Shown piece after piece: positions 55,043 through 63,936 of a DNA stretch of 64,000 nt. The notes under the pieces are model-generated. The model ran no database searches. It had not been told where the DNA came from and worked only from the letters and a program-made list of their open reading frames with translations. The stretch is from the NCBI GenBank assembly GCA_963666895.2, contig CAXXNS010000016.1, forward strand, positions 186,001 to 250,000, given 5' to 3'. The translations under genes and the position numbers were made by a program. The DNA comes from G963666895 sp963666895. Lineage in GTDB: Bacteria; Desulfobacterota; Desulfovibrionia; Desulfovibrionales; Desulfovibrionaceae. The stretch's first letter is position 1, and every line of letters begins with the position of its first letter.

Positions 55043-55850
55043 AGCGGTTGTCAACATTATGGTGGGTATCATGTGCAGGATTAACCTCATAAGTAGGTTT
55101 GTTTGCAGCATTTTGTATTTTTTGGAGTATACCTGCGCCTAGGAAGATACATTCTAGCGGTGGAAATCGATCTTCAGCAAAGCTGAGCATTTCCTCGCCA
55201 GCCACATCTGCCAAGTCTCCAAGATCATTAGATACGCTATAACATTCTTTGCCGCCTGGGAATAATCCTGGAGGCGTGTTGGCTCTATTTTGTGGGATTA
55301 AATTATCGAGAATTGGAGCCAGCGTTTTATCAAATAAATATTCAAGAGGGCCGGAAAGTGCATCGAGCGCTTTCTCTCTTAGCGTCTTTTCCAGCCCATT
55401 TACATCAACATAATTAACCGGGTCGTTTGAGCAATAGGCATACTCCTCCTCAGCAAACGGCGCGATGGGGCTTTCGGAGATGAAGCGGCCTAGCGCCGGG
55501 TCGTACCATCTGGCTTGATTATAGTATAATCCGCTGATTTGATCAAAGAATTTTCCAGAGCGGAAATAATTTATATCTTGAGAATTATCAAATGAATCGT
55601 TGAGGTCATTGCCCCAGGCGTCGTACTCGAACTGGGTCTCCAGCGCGCCGGTTTTATTAAGCGACGCAATAACATTCCCCGCCTCATCGCGCAAGAACAA
55701 ATGCGCGGCGTCTGAAGAATCTAATGCATTACCCGTACCCAGGTCGAAGCGGACGCCCGAACCGAAATAGGCGTATTTCTCCGCACCGTTTTCTTCTTCA
55801 AGATACGGGCTGAAGCCGTTCCAGTGGAAGCGGGTGTATACGCTGTTAAG
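55005..55850 (-). pseudogene. Displaced RHS module 4 (core tip plus short C-terminal region)
   Basis: This is the end of an RHS core (EDENGAEKYAYFGSGVRFDL-type, then FEYDAWGNDLNDSFDN and YYNQARWYDPALGRFISESP, ending VNYVDVNGLEK). It is followed by the same pre-toxin segment as the main RHS gene (LREKALDALSGPLEYLFDKT, AGEEMLSFAEDRFPP). Its final part NPAHDTHHNVDNRFSTVFF is short and stops at the cyclase gene, so the toxin is probably truncated. No start codon exists at the 5' end; the module begins at the shared breakpoint near 55850. No immunity gene can follow it. Confidence 0.75.
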
Positions 55851-55876
55851 GAATACACAAAATCATAAGTGGAAGT

Positions 55877-55910
55877 ATCAAGGGCTTATTAGATTGCGGC
55901 CTAGCCCTTG
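55877..55910. repeat. Boundary hairpin, copy 1
   Basis: ATCAAGGGC and GCCCTTG face each other across 18 bases, between the immunity gene at 56006 and the start of RHS module 4. Relatives lie at 59503 and 60987. Confidence 0.6.
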
Positions 55911-56005
55911 GCTTCTTAGTGCTCAATCTTAATCGAAGATGCAACACATTTCCTAGTGTTATTCAGTTTATTGAACATACCCACACAGTTTATTGAACAT
56001 ACCCG

Positions 56006-56224
56006 TTATTCAGGTATTTTTCCATCAGTAAATTCTATAGTCTCGTTCTCATTATCCTTAATTTCTTGCATGGTCGTTTGCAAATCAGATAGTTTTTCTA
56101 TCCATAAACAAGCAAAACGTTTAGGTATTCTTATATTTATTTCAATTCCTCCATTTATCCAATTTTTCACATTATAACTATCTGTACATTCTATTACCAT
56201 ACTTATCTCATTATTTTCATTCAT
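56006..56224 (-). CDS. Putative immunity protein for RHS module 3
   Basis: 72 acidic residues, MNENNEISMVIECTDSYNVK onward. Its start overlaps the end of module 3 by 8 bases. Small size, acidic composition and the coupled position directly after a toxin-like C-terminus are the marks of an RHS immunity gene. No family is recognised. Confidence 0.6.
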   Translation of the reverse strand: MNENNEISMVIECTDSYNVKNWINGGIEINIRIPKRFACLWIEKLSDLQTTMQEIKDNENETIEFTDGKIPE

Positions 56225-57228
56225 CTAAGAAAATCCTTTCATTTGTTTTAATTACTTTCTTTCCTTTTTTTAATCCATACTCAATAACATGTATATGGGG
56301 TCCATCATGAGGATGAAAACTATTGATATCAAACCTCACTTCCCTTAATTCGTCTAATGATTGTATTATTAAATCTCCAGCATCATTACGAAAAGTTGTT
56401 GCGCCCTTCCCAACAAAACCTTCAATTGCTTTTTGTGCTTTATTTTTGGATAACACGTCCAAATGACTAGATGGAATATCATCAAGGTATCTGGCGCCGC
56501 CAAATCTTTTAACGTTAGCAAGACCAAAGTATAATCCAGAAGTAACTATTTCATCTGCCGTCATTTTACAGGCTTGATCAGGCATTGTATACGGATCGAA
56601 TGGTTCACCAAGTATAGTAGCAATGTCACGATAATGATCATTCATACGTTCATTGCTTTTATTTGAAAAGAAGGGTTTTTTAACTTTTTCTTTAATTTTA
56701 TCTTTTAATGATCTGACACCAGGAATCCAATCGAAAGACAATGCATATCCGATTTCACTCCAGAATAATCCATTGACATCAACATTGTTTACACAATCGT
56801 TTCCGCAATAAACATACTCCTCCTCAGCATACGGAGATATCGGGCTTTCGGAGATGAAGCGGCCTAGCGCCGGGTCGTACCATCTGGCTTGATTATAGTA
56901 TAAACCACTTTTGTCATCAAAATATTTCCCTGAGCGAAAACAATTTATATCCTGAGAATTATCAAATGAATCGCTGAGGTCATTGCCCCAGGCGTCGTAC
57001 TCGAACTGGGTCTCCAGCGCCCCAGTCTTATCAACCGACGCTATAACATTCCCCGCTTCGTCTTTGATAAAGAAATGGGCGTCATCGCTAGTATCAATGA
57101 CGTTATTTGATCCTAAGTCGAATCGTAAGCTGGAACCGAAATAGGAATACTCCACATCGCCGTTATCATCTTCTTCCAGATAAGGGCTGAAGCCGTTCCA
57201 ATGAAAACGGGTGGTTACGTCGTTGAGG
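56217..57228 (-). CDS. Displaced RHS module 3 with HxH-type toxin-like end
   Basis: The RHS core tip (EYSYFGSSLRFDLGSNNVID; QARWYDPALGRFISESP; NDCVNNVDVNGL) is followed by a distinct 190-residue C-terminus. That part ends GDLIIQSLDELREVRFDINS and FHPHDGPHIHVIEYGLKKGK. The His-rich HPHDGPHIH stretch suggests a metal-dependent nuclease-like toxin. The module begins at the shared breakpoint without a start codon; an internal start exists at 57155. It could be expressed only after recombination into a complete RHS gene or from an internal start. Confidence 0.7.
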
Positions 57229-57272
57229 GATACACAAAATCATAAGTGGCTGCATTAATGGCATACAGAAAA

Positions 57273-57743
57273 TCATGTGCATTCATCTAAAAATTTTTTG
57301 GGATTGCTTACATATTTGAATTCCACAGATGATTTAATTTCTTTTGAAATATTGGATTGGTTCAAATTAACCATATCATTACCACATGAGTATAGGTAAC
57401 AATGAAACTTAGTTAATAAATTAAAAATAAAGGATAAAAAAAGTGAATAATCTTGCCGTAAATCAATCCTTACAAAAAAATCACATACTTTATTTCTTTC
57501 TAATAGAATATCAATTCGGTCACTATCTTCTATACCCCAAGTTGTATCAACCAAACAAGGCTTATTCTCTCCAAAATATTCATTTATTTCACAAAACAAG
57601 GCAATTGGATTAATGTCATCAAAATATTCATTGAAATCATATTCATCAAATTCACATCTCGAGATATTGTTAGGTATATAACCATAGTGATCATATAGTA
57701 TTTTATGTGGTATCACGTAACAATCAAATTGCCAAGTAGCCAT
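57273..57743 (-). CDS. Putative immunity protein for the ParB-like RHS module
   Basis: 156 acidic residues, MATWQFDCYVIPHKILYDHY onward, rich in Asp, Phe, Tyr and Asn, with no signal peptide. It follows RHS module 2 (57833) by 89 bases and has AGGAAAAGGGAA before the ATG. Position implies an immunity function. The family is not recognised with certainty. Confidence 0.6.
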   Translation of the reverse strand: MATWQFDCYVIPHKILYDHYGYIPNNISRCEFDEYDFNEYFDDINPIALFCEINEYFGENKPCLVDTTWGIEDSDRIDILLERNKVCDFFVRIDLRQDYSLFLSFIFNLLTKFHCYLYSCGNDMVNLNQSNISKEIKSSVEFKYVSNPKKFLDECT

Positions 57744-57832
57744 TTCCCTTTTCCTTTCTATTAATAGTAGTATTGATTAATGAGCAAAAAGAATTTCGAT
57801 CATAGGAAAATTTTAGACGTTATATTATTTCG

Positions 57833-59247
57833 TTAGTATTGATCAAAATCTAAGTCTTTTACAGTTTTATACCCTTTATATGGTAATTTAACTTCCTGAC
57901 TTGGAATTGTTTTCATTCCCAGCCGTTTTGCTGCACTTAATCTGTGATGACCATCAACAACATATTTTTTTCCACCAGATACTACATATTTAATAGGCTC
58001 TTTGATGCCATTTGTTTTTATATCGTTCATCAGTTTTCTAAAGCTTCCTTTACTTCGTGTCAGACTGTGCGTTCGGACAAGATCCTTAATTGGAATATTC
58101 CTTATGGATTTTCTTAAAAGACCTGTAAGTCTCCATATTCTTCCAACAAACTTACGAATCGAATATGCTAGTAAGATTTCACCTATTGGTTCAGGATTTG
58201 CAAGTTCAATACCTGCTTGATATCCAACAGAAATACACTTTTCAAGACATCTTCCTGTATCTGGATCAAGTCTATTATCTTCACCTTCTGGGAAGATTTC
58301 ACGCATCTGCCGTTCTTTTTCTTCAGCAGCATCAATTACTTTCTCACCAATCAGCCCATTTACATCAACATAATTAACCGGATCGTTATGACAATAGGCA
58401 TACTCCTCCTCAGCAAACGGCGCTATCGGACTTTCGGAGATGAAGCGGCCTTGTTGGGGGTCGTACCATCTGGCTTGATTATAGTATAAGTCGCTGATCG
58501 GATCAAAATATTTTCCAGAACGAAAACAGTTTATATCTTGAGCATTATCAAACGAGTTATTAAGATCATTTCCCCAAACATCGTACTCGAACTGGGTTTC
58601 GAGCGCTCCATCTTCATCCGCGACCGCAATAACATTCCCCGCTTCGTCTTTGATAAAGAAATGCGCGTCATCGCTAGTATCAATGACGTTATTTGATCCA
58701 AGGTCGAAGCGTAGGCTTGAGCCGAAGAAGGAGTACTCTGCATCACCGCTGTCGTCTTCTTCTAGATATGGGCTGAAGTCGTTCCAGTGGAAGCGGGTGG
58801 TCACGCCGTTGACGGTCCGGTCGAGTAACTGTCCGGTTCCGTTGTGGGCGTAGGTGTATTGGGCGGTGTCGGTGTTGGTTCCACTCGACCAGACTTTAAC
58901 CTGGGTCAACTGTCCGGCCAGATTCCAGGCATATGCCTTACCATTCTCGCTGGCGGTATCAAAGGTGTTGTTGCTGTTTGAATCGACGAAGGCAGCGGTC
59001 AGGTTGCCCATAGCATCATAGAGATACTTGGTGGTCTGACCGCCAACCACGGCGGCAGTACTCAACTGGTTAGTATGCTGGCTGCTCAGGGTTGCGTAGG
59101 AGTAATTAGTCCGGACGCCATCCTCATATTTAACTGTGCGGTTTCCGGCGTTATTGTACTCGTAGGACCGGCTGAACTGCCCGTCGGCGGTCCCCAGGTC
59201 GTATGACTCGCCAATCAACCGCCCCAGCGAATCGTAGGCGAAATAGG
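57833..59247 (-). CDS. Displaced RHS module 2 with ParB-like C-terminal domain
   Basis: Carries a longer part of the RHS core than the other modules: LGRLIGESYDLGTADGQFSR, QTTKYLYDAMGNLTAAFVDS and the end YDPQQGRFISESP. Its variable end carries a ParB/sulfiredoxin-like fold: IPIKDLVRTHSLTRSKG and the signature KYVVDGHHRLSAAKRLGMKT. Such domains act as nucleases or NTP-binding toxins in polymorphic systems. The 5' end has no ATG; a TTG at 59218 is possible. It is over 85 percent alike in the core to the main RHS gene at 61349. Confidence 0.75.
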
Positions 59248-59255
59248 AACACTCA

Positions 59256-59502
59256 TCATAATCTGATACTCCATTCGCTATTATTAATTGGGTATTGATG
59301 AACCGGTAAGGCGTGGTTTAGGGTGGTTTTCATTATGACGTCCTGATCAGCGGTTCGGAAAAGCCGGATAGGATTGGCTTTTTTGAAGGCCAAAAGTTAT
59401 AATAGACGGACATAGTTTTGATAATCGCCCTAATCCTGTGGATATATTTCTTTCCTAGTTTAATTGATGCCCAATGTTTTTCGCTTCCACGTAAGTAGTA
59501 GC
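59256..59502. other. Spacer between RHS module 2 and the boundary hairpin
   Basis: Moderately A+T-rich sequence without a credible gene. It contains a frame open into the RHS module back to about 59322 with no start codon. Nothing else is seen. Confidence 0.4.
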
Positions 59503-59538
59503 ATCAAGGGCTGACCGCAATGCGGTCTTGCCCTTGAT
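59503..59538. repeat. Boundary hairpin, copy 2
   Basis: ATCAAGGGC-TG-ACCGCA-A-TGCGGT-CTT-GCCCTTGAT folds into a two-part stem, nearly perfect. It lies 30 bases after the immunity gene at 59568. There is no T-run. Confidence 0.75.
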
Positions 59539-59567
59539 ACCCAACAATAGTGGTCTTTGGTTAGTTA

Positions 59568-59963
59568 TTATATTGATTCTCTCATTTCTATTAACATGCT
59601 TTTTAAACATGGCCCGAATTCATTTTCTATGTTTCTTATATCTTCATCTTCAATTTCCAAGCCTTCACAGAATACAATACCCAAGTTTTCAAGGAATGAC
59701 ACTCCTATAAGTTCTTGAATATCTTCATTACCCTCGGACACACCTTTTTCAATATATTTGAGTATATTGTCTAGTTCATCTCTTAAGTCTTTATTAGGAT
59801 TATTTGAAATTGATTTATAAATAGATATTACATACTCCGTTAAATCAATAAAAAAAACATGGGGAAGCAATTCGTCTACGTCTCTGATATGTTCTTCATA
59901 AACTGGACGTAAACTTTCAATTTCATTAATAAGTTCCAGAGTATATTCATTCATTGAATTCAT
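59568..59963 (-). CDS. Putative immunity protein for RHS module 1 (DUF7674-like)
   Basis: 131 acidic residues: LLPHVFFIDLTEYVISIYKS, IEKGVSEGNEDIQELIGVSF and ENEFGPCLKSMLIEM. It resembles a family of RHS immunity proteins with the HVFFxDLT and VSFLENL motifs, for which I recall the label DUF7674. It starts 4 bases after the toxin stop, a coupled arrangement. Confidence 0.7.
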   Translation of the reverse strand: MNSMNEYTLELINEIESLRPVYEEHIRDVDELLPHVFFIDLTEYVISIYKSISNNPNKDLRDELDNILKYIEKGVSEGNEDIQELIGVSFLENLGIVFCEGLEIEDEDIRNIENEFGPCLKSMLIEMRESI

Positions 59964-59967
59964 TTTA

Positions 59968-60960
59968 TTAGTTACCTTCTAATGCGCTTTGCAAATCATT
60001 TAAGAGACTTTTTGCAACAAGTTTATCGTAATCTGATGCATCAGGATTATTTCTTATCCATCTTCTTAATCCATTTGACACCTGTTGAGCTTTTTGAGTA
60101 TGGAACTTACCTCCAGTAGGAAGACCAGTTTTTAATTCATTTCTAACTGCATCTGCTGTGCTTCCAGTACCAATTGCATCTTTACCTTTGTTAGCACCTT
60201 TATATAATGCTTTTACATAATTAGATAGTTTTCTGTTTTGTACATTAGGAATTTTCTTAGCAAGATCACCTACACTATTTTGTATTCCAAGCGAAAGATT
60301 ACCAAGTTTATTAAATCCCGGCAGTTTTTTCAGCCATTTTACCGGGAGCAAGTAATCCAGGCCGAACATGGCCAAGCCGCCTAATTTTTCGCCCAGTGTT
60401 GCGCAATCGTCGTTGAGGAGATCCCATAGATCCTTGATCTCCTGTAAGGTCATTTTGATATTATAAAGTTTTAGCGCTATTTTGAATGCGGTAAATCCAA
60501 TTTCACCATTTAAATCAACATAATTAACCGGATCGTTATGGCAATAGGCATACTCCTCCTCAGCAAACGGCGCTATCGGACTTTCAGAAATAAACCTCCC
60601 TAATTGAGGGTCGTACCATCTGGCTTGATTATAGTATAAGCCGCTGATTTGGTCAAAGAATTTCCCGGAGCGGAAGCGGCGGATGTTTTGTGAGTTGGAG
60701 GTGAAATTGCCTCTGAGGTCATTGCCCCAGGCGTCATATTCGAACTGGGTCTCCAGCGCACCGGTCTTATCAACCGACGCAATAACATTCCCCGCCTCGT
60801 CTTTTATAAAGAAATGGGCGGCATCCGAAGTATCCAGCGTTCCATTGCTTAGATCAAAGCGGACGCCCGAACCGAAATAGGCGTATTTCTCCGCGTCATT
60901 TTCCTCTTCAAGATACGGGCTGAATCCGTTCCAGTTAAAGCGGGTGGTTACGATGTTGCG
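59968..60960 (-). CDS. Displaced RHS module 1 with unknown toxin domain
   Basis: The RHS tip (FNWNGFSPYLEEENDAEKYA; RWYDPQLGRFISESP; NDPVNYVDLNGEIGF) continues without break into a C-terminal region of about 160 residues. That part ends GTGSTADAVRNELKTGLPTG, GKFHTQKAQQVSNGLRRWI and LLNDLQSALEGN. This end recurs in RHS toxins, but its activity is not known to me. There is no ATG at the module start; ATG 60453 is internal. A cognate immunity gene follows 4 bases later. Confidence 0.75.
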   Translation of the reverse strand, partial: RNIVTTRFNWNGFSPYLEEENDAEKYAYFGSGVRFDLSNGTLDTSDAAHFFIKDEAGNVIASVDKTGALETQFEYDAWGNDLRGNFTSNSQNIRRFRSGKFFDQISGLYYNQARWYDPQLGRFISESPIAPFAEEEYAYCHNDPVNYVDLNGEIGFTAFKIALKLYNIKMTLQEIKDLWDLLNDDCATLGEKLGGLAMFGLDYLLPVKWLKKLPGFNKLGNLSLGIQNSVGDLAKKIPNVQNRKLSNYVKALYKGANKGKDAIGTGSTADAVRNELKTGLPTGGKFHTQKAQQVSNGLRRWIRNNPDASDYDKLVAKSLLNDLQSALEGN

Positions 60961-60986
60961 GGATACTCATATTCACAGGTGATAGC

Positions 60987-61021
60987 ATCAAGGGCTGACC
61001 GCATTGCTGTCTTGCCCTTAG
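60987..61021. repeat. Boundary hairpin, copy 3
   Basis: ATCAAGGGC-TGACCGCA and TGCTGTCTT-GCCCTTA, a slightly decayed version of copy 2. It lies between the immunity gene at 61056 and the breakpoint of module 1. Confidence 0.7.
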
Positions 61022-61055
61022 CACTCAGTTTTAGCACACCTTCTACGATACTTTT

Positions 61056-61343
61056 TTAATCATAATATGTTGCCGAGTATAATATTTCAGCAAACATTTT
61101 CCAGGGCTGATCTTCGCTAAAGGGTAAATCCTTATTCTTGTAATAACCATGCATATCTTCTACCCATCCAGACATGGCTTCTAAAAATGTAGGAATATCA
61201 ATGTTCTCCCATAAATCTTTATTTTCTTTATAATCATTGAGCAACATGATAATAAATTCTGCCAAATGTTGCCTTGTCTTAATTGATTTGATTTTTTCTT
61301 TTAACAAATTTTCGGGTAAGTTTTCTATATCATCAATATTCAT
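61056..61343 (-). CDS. Putative immunity protein of the main RHS gene (DUF7660-like)
   Basis: 95 residues, acidic, with the segment FLEAMSGWVEDMHGYYKNKD and a closing WKMFAEILYSATYYD. This pattern I associate with DUF7660, found beside polymorphic toxins. It begins 5 bases after the RHS stop. Confidence 0.72.
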   Translation of the reverse strand: MNIDDIENLPENLLKEKIKSIKTRQHLAEFIIMLLNDYKENKDLWENIDIPTFLEAMSGWVEDMHGYYKNKDLPFSEDQPWKMFAEILYSATYYD

Positions 61344-61348
61344 ATTTA

Positions 61349-63256
61349 TTATCTCCTCTTTCTTCTGATAATAGACAATCCGTCATTAATTGTTGTTATA
61401 TCACGTCTTCCTATTTCAGATGGAGTAGCAAGTATAGTCCTAATTGGCACACCGGCTTCCTGAAAAGCATGTAACCTTCTATTATCCAATGTCCATATTT
61501 TCCCACCTTCTTCAAAAACCCTTATTGGCGGAATTTGATTAGGTTTTATCTTTCCCGATTTTAATCCTTCAACCAACTTGTCATAGGAATGTCCATCCTT
61601 AAAATCATAACCATGAGAATCTTGTGTAAATCTAATCTTATTAGGATTCATATAATCAGTTATCTTTAAAGATAAACTGCTAAGAAAAAATAATCCTTCT
61701 AGCGGCGGGAATCTATCTTCAGCAAAGCTGAGCATTTCCTCACCAGCTACATCTGCCAAATCTCCAAGATCATCAGATACATTGCTGCTGCATTTGCCAT
61801 TTGGAGACAATCCGGGAGGCGCATTGGATCGATTTTGAGGTATCAGAGTATCAAGAATCGGCTTCAGAGTCTTATCGAAAAGATATTCGAGAGGACCGGC
61901 AAGAGCATCGCACGCCTTCTCTCTAAGCGTCTTCTCAAGACCATTTACATCAACATAATTAACCGGATCGTTTGAGCAATATGCGTACTCCTCCTCAGCG
62001 AACGGCGCTATCGGACTTTCAGAAATAAACCTCCCCAAATCTGGATCGTACCATCTGGCTTGATTATAGTACAAACCAGTTTCGTTATCAAAATATTTTC
62101 CTGAGCGAAAAGAATTTATATCCTGAGAATTATTAAATGAATTGTTGAGGTCATTACCCCAGGCGTCGTACTCGAACTGGGTTTCTAGCGAGCCGGTTTT
62201 ATTAAGCGAAGCTATAACATTCCCCGCTTCTTCTTTGATAAGGAAATGCGCATCGTCGCTTGTATCAATGACGTTATTTGATCCTAAGTCGAAGCGGATG
62301 CTTGAACCGAAATAGGAATACTCCGCATCACCGTTGTCGTCTTCTTCCAGATAAGGGCTGAAGCCGTTCCAATGGAAGCGGGTGGTATCACCGTTGACGG
62401 TCCGGTCGAGCAACTGCCCGGTTCCGTTGTGGGCGTAGGTGTATTGGGCGGTGTCGGTGTTGGTTCCACTCGACCAGACTTTAACCTGGGTCAACTGTCC
62501 GGCCAGATTCCAGGCATATGCCTTGCCATTCTCGCTGGCAGTATCGAAAACGTTGTTGCTGTTTGAATCGACGAAGGCAGCGGTCAGGTTGCCCATAGCA
62601 TCATAGAGATACTTGGTGGTCTGACCGCCAACCACAGCGGCGGTACTCAACTGGTTAGTATGCTGGCTGCTCAGGGTTGCGTAGGAGTAATTAGTCCGGA
62701 CGCCATCCTCATATTTAACCGTACGGTTGCCAGTATTATTATACTCATAGGAACGGCTAAACTGCCCGTCGGCAATCCCCAGGTCATACGATTCACCAAT
62801 CAACCGCCCCAGCGAATCGTAGGCGAAATTGAATTGATTGGTGCGCAACGGAGAGCCGCTGCTGTCGAACAAAATGCGCGTCTTACTCACCATGCGCCCG
62901 TCATCATCGAAGGCGTACATCAGGGTAGTAAGCGGAACCAGCGTCCCGCTGTTGTAATTGATGGCGTCAGTAGCAGCGCTATACGAAGGTTCCTGGTTAG
63001 AGCGCTTATGCTCAACCCGCAAAAGCCGCCCATCAACTGCATCATACTTATTAACGGTCAGGACATAATAACCAGCGCTGATCCAACGCACAGCCAGCCG
63101 GGTCTGCCCGTCCTTGTTGTAATGGAATTTCGCCGTGACATAAGGACTAGAACCTAAAGAGGTTTGAGTCAATTGCCCGGCATCATCGAAAGTGAAAGAT
63201 TGCGCAGTGTTCTGACTATTCCCGGTTGGACGGGTGATAGTGCTGATACGCCCCAC
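61349..63256 (-). CDS. RHS-repeat protein with C-terminal ParB-like toxin domain
   Basis: 635 residues. YD-type repeats run to about 410 (FAYDSLGRLIGESYDLG, TKYLYDAMGNLTAAFVDSNS). The core-ending motif is RWYDPDLGRFISESPIAPF with VNYVDVNGLEK. A pre-toxin segment (LREKACDALAGPLEYLFDKT) follows, then a toxin-like end IRFTQDSHGYDFKDGHSYDK, IPPIRVFEEGGKIWTLDNRR and LHAFQEAGV, which looks ParB-like. The protein lacks a signal peptide and most of a normal RHS shell, and its GTG start overlaps no ribosome binding site. It follows the lipoprotein stop by 11 bases, so the 5' part may have been deleted. Confidence 0.82.
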   Translation of the reverse strand: MGRISTITRPTGNSQNTAQSFTFDDAGQLTQTSLGSSPYVTAKFHYNKDGQTRLAVRWISAGYYVLTVNKYDAVDGRLLRVEHKRSNQEPSYSAATDAINYNSGTLVPLTTLMYAFDDDGRMVSKTRILFDSSGSPLRTNQFNFAYDSLGRLIGESYDLGIADGQFSRSYEYNNTGNRTVKYEDGVRTNYSYATLSSQHTNQLSTAAVVGGQTTKYLYDAMGNLTAAFVDSNSNNVFDTASENGKAYAWNLAGQLTQVKVWSSGTNTDTAQYTYAHNGTGQLLDRTVNGDTTRFHWNGFSPYLEEDDNGDAEYSYFGSSIRFDLGSNNVIDTSDDAHFLIKEEAGNVIASLNKTGSLETQFEYDAWGNDLNNSFNNSQDINSFRSGKYFDNETGLYYNQARWYDPDLGRFISESPIAPFAEEEYAYCSNDPVNYVDVNGLEKTLREKACDALAGPLEYLFDKTLKPILDTLIPQNRSNAPPGLSPNGKCSSNVSDDLGDLADVAGEEMLSFAEDRFPPLEGLFFLSSLSLKITDYMNPNKIRFTQDSHGYDFKDGHSYDKLVEGLKSGKIKPNQIPPIRVFEEGGKIWTLDNRRLHAFQEAGVPIRTILATPSEIGRRDITTINDGLSIIRRKRR

Positions 63257-63267
63257 GCCACGCCAAA

Positions 63268-63936
63268 TCAGGGATTCAATAATCCCCAGCGCTCGCGCAG
63301 CATTGCATCCACATCAATATCTGGAGTATGATTCAAATCAAATTTCTCTTCTTCTTCCAGGTTGAATTGATTAAACATAGGATCAAAGTTGTTTATCCTG
63401 TGTTCCACTGTTGGAATCGAATTGGAAAAATCCCCGATTGCCAGCCAAAACGCTGGATTCAACAAATCAGAATAATCTCTGATACGGCGGCTCATGCCCA
63501 CTTGTATTTTATAATCAGATCTGATGGACAAACTATTTAGCATATTGCCTTTGCTATTGAATGCAGCGCCCTTTTTGGGAAGCAGTGAATAATCCATCTG
63601 GTATGGTTGCCGGTTGAATATCTTTCCACTCTGAATTGGCTTAACATAGGAATCATATAAATCCGTCATTCCCGAAGCGGCATTGGCCACGAAAACATCC
63701 ATTCTGGCGCCTATTCCCAAAGGCAAGTTGCTTTGGAACGGTTTCTTGTGTTTTACTATATCTATGGTTTGAATAACAGGATGTGCAAAAGTTGAAGATG
63801 GATTTTGAGTTTCAATTGAAACCGTCTCTGTGGATTTGCAACCTTGAAACCATAATGAAACCATTAAAAACAAGATGAATGGCGGCATCCACTGTATGGT
63901 TGACTTTTTGCATCTAGAAGCCTGTTGGCCTTTCAT
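63268..63936 (-). CDS. Lipoprotein of unknown function next to the RHS locus
   Basis: 222 residues with a signal peptide ending SLWFQGC (lipid Cys near residue 33). The mature part is polar with segments PLGIGARMDVFVANAASGMT, MSRRIRDYSDLLNPAFWLAI and acidic LEEEEKFDLNHTPDID. The ATG at 63936 has AGGAGG 5 bases upstream. No family is recognised. Its position directly upstream of, and 11 bases from, the RHS frame suggests cotranscription or a deletion fusing two loci. Confidence 0.7.
   Translation of the reverse strand: MKGQQASRCKKSTIQWMPPFILFLMVSLWFQGCKSTETVSIETQNPSSTFAHPVIQTIDIVKHKKPFQSNLPLGIGARMDVFVANAASGMTDLYDSYVKPIQSGKIFNRQPYQMDYSLLPKKGAAFNSKGNMLNSLSIRSDYKIQVGMSRRIRDYSDLLNPAFWLAIGDFSNSIPTVEHRINNFDPMFNQFNLEEEEKFDLNHTPDIDVDAMLRERWGLLNP

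Noticed and set aside
55005..63256. RHS modules read as a CRISPR or tandem-repeat array
   Set aside because: The repeat units are protein-coding core tips of over 300 bases, not short direct repeats with spacers.
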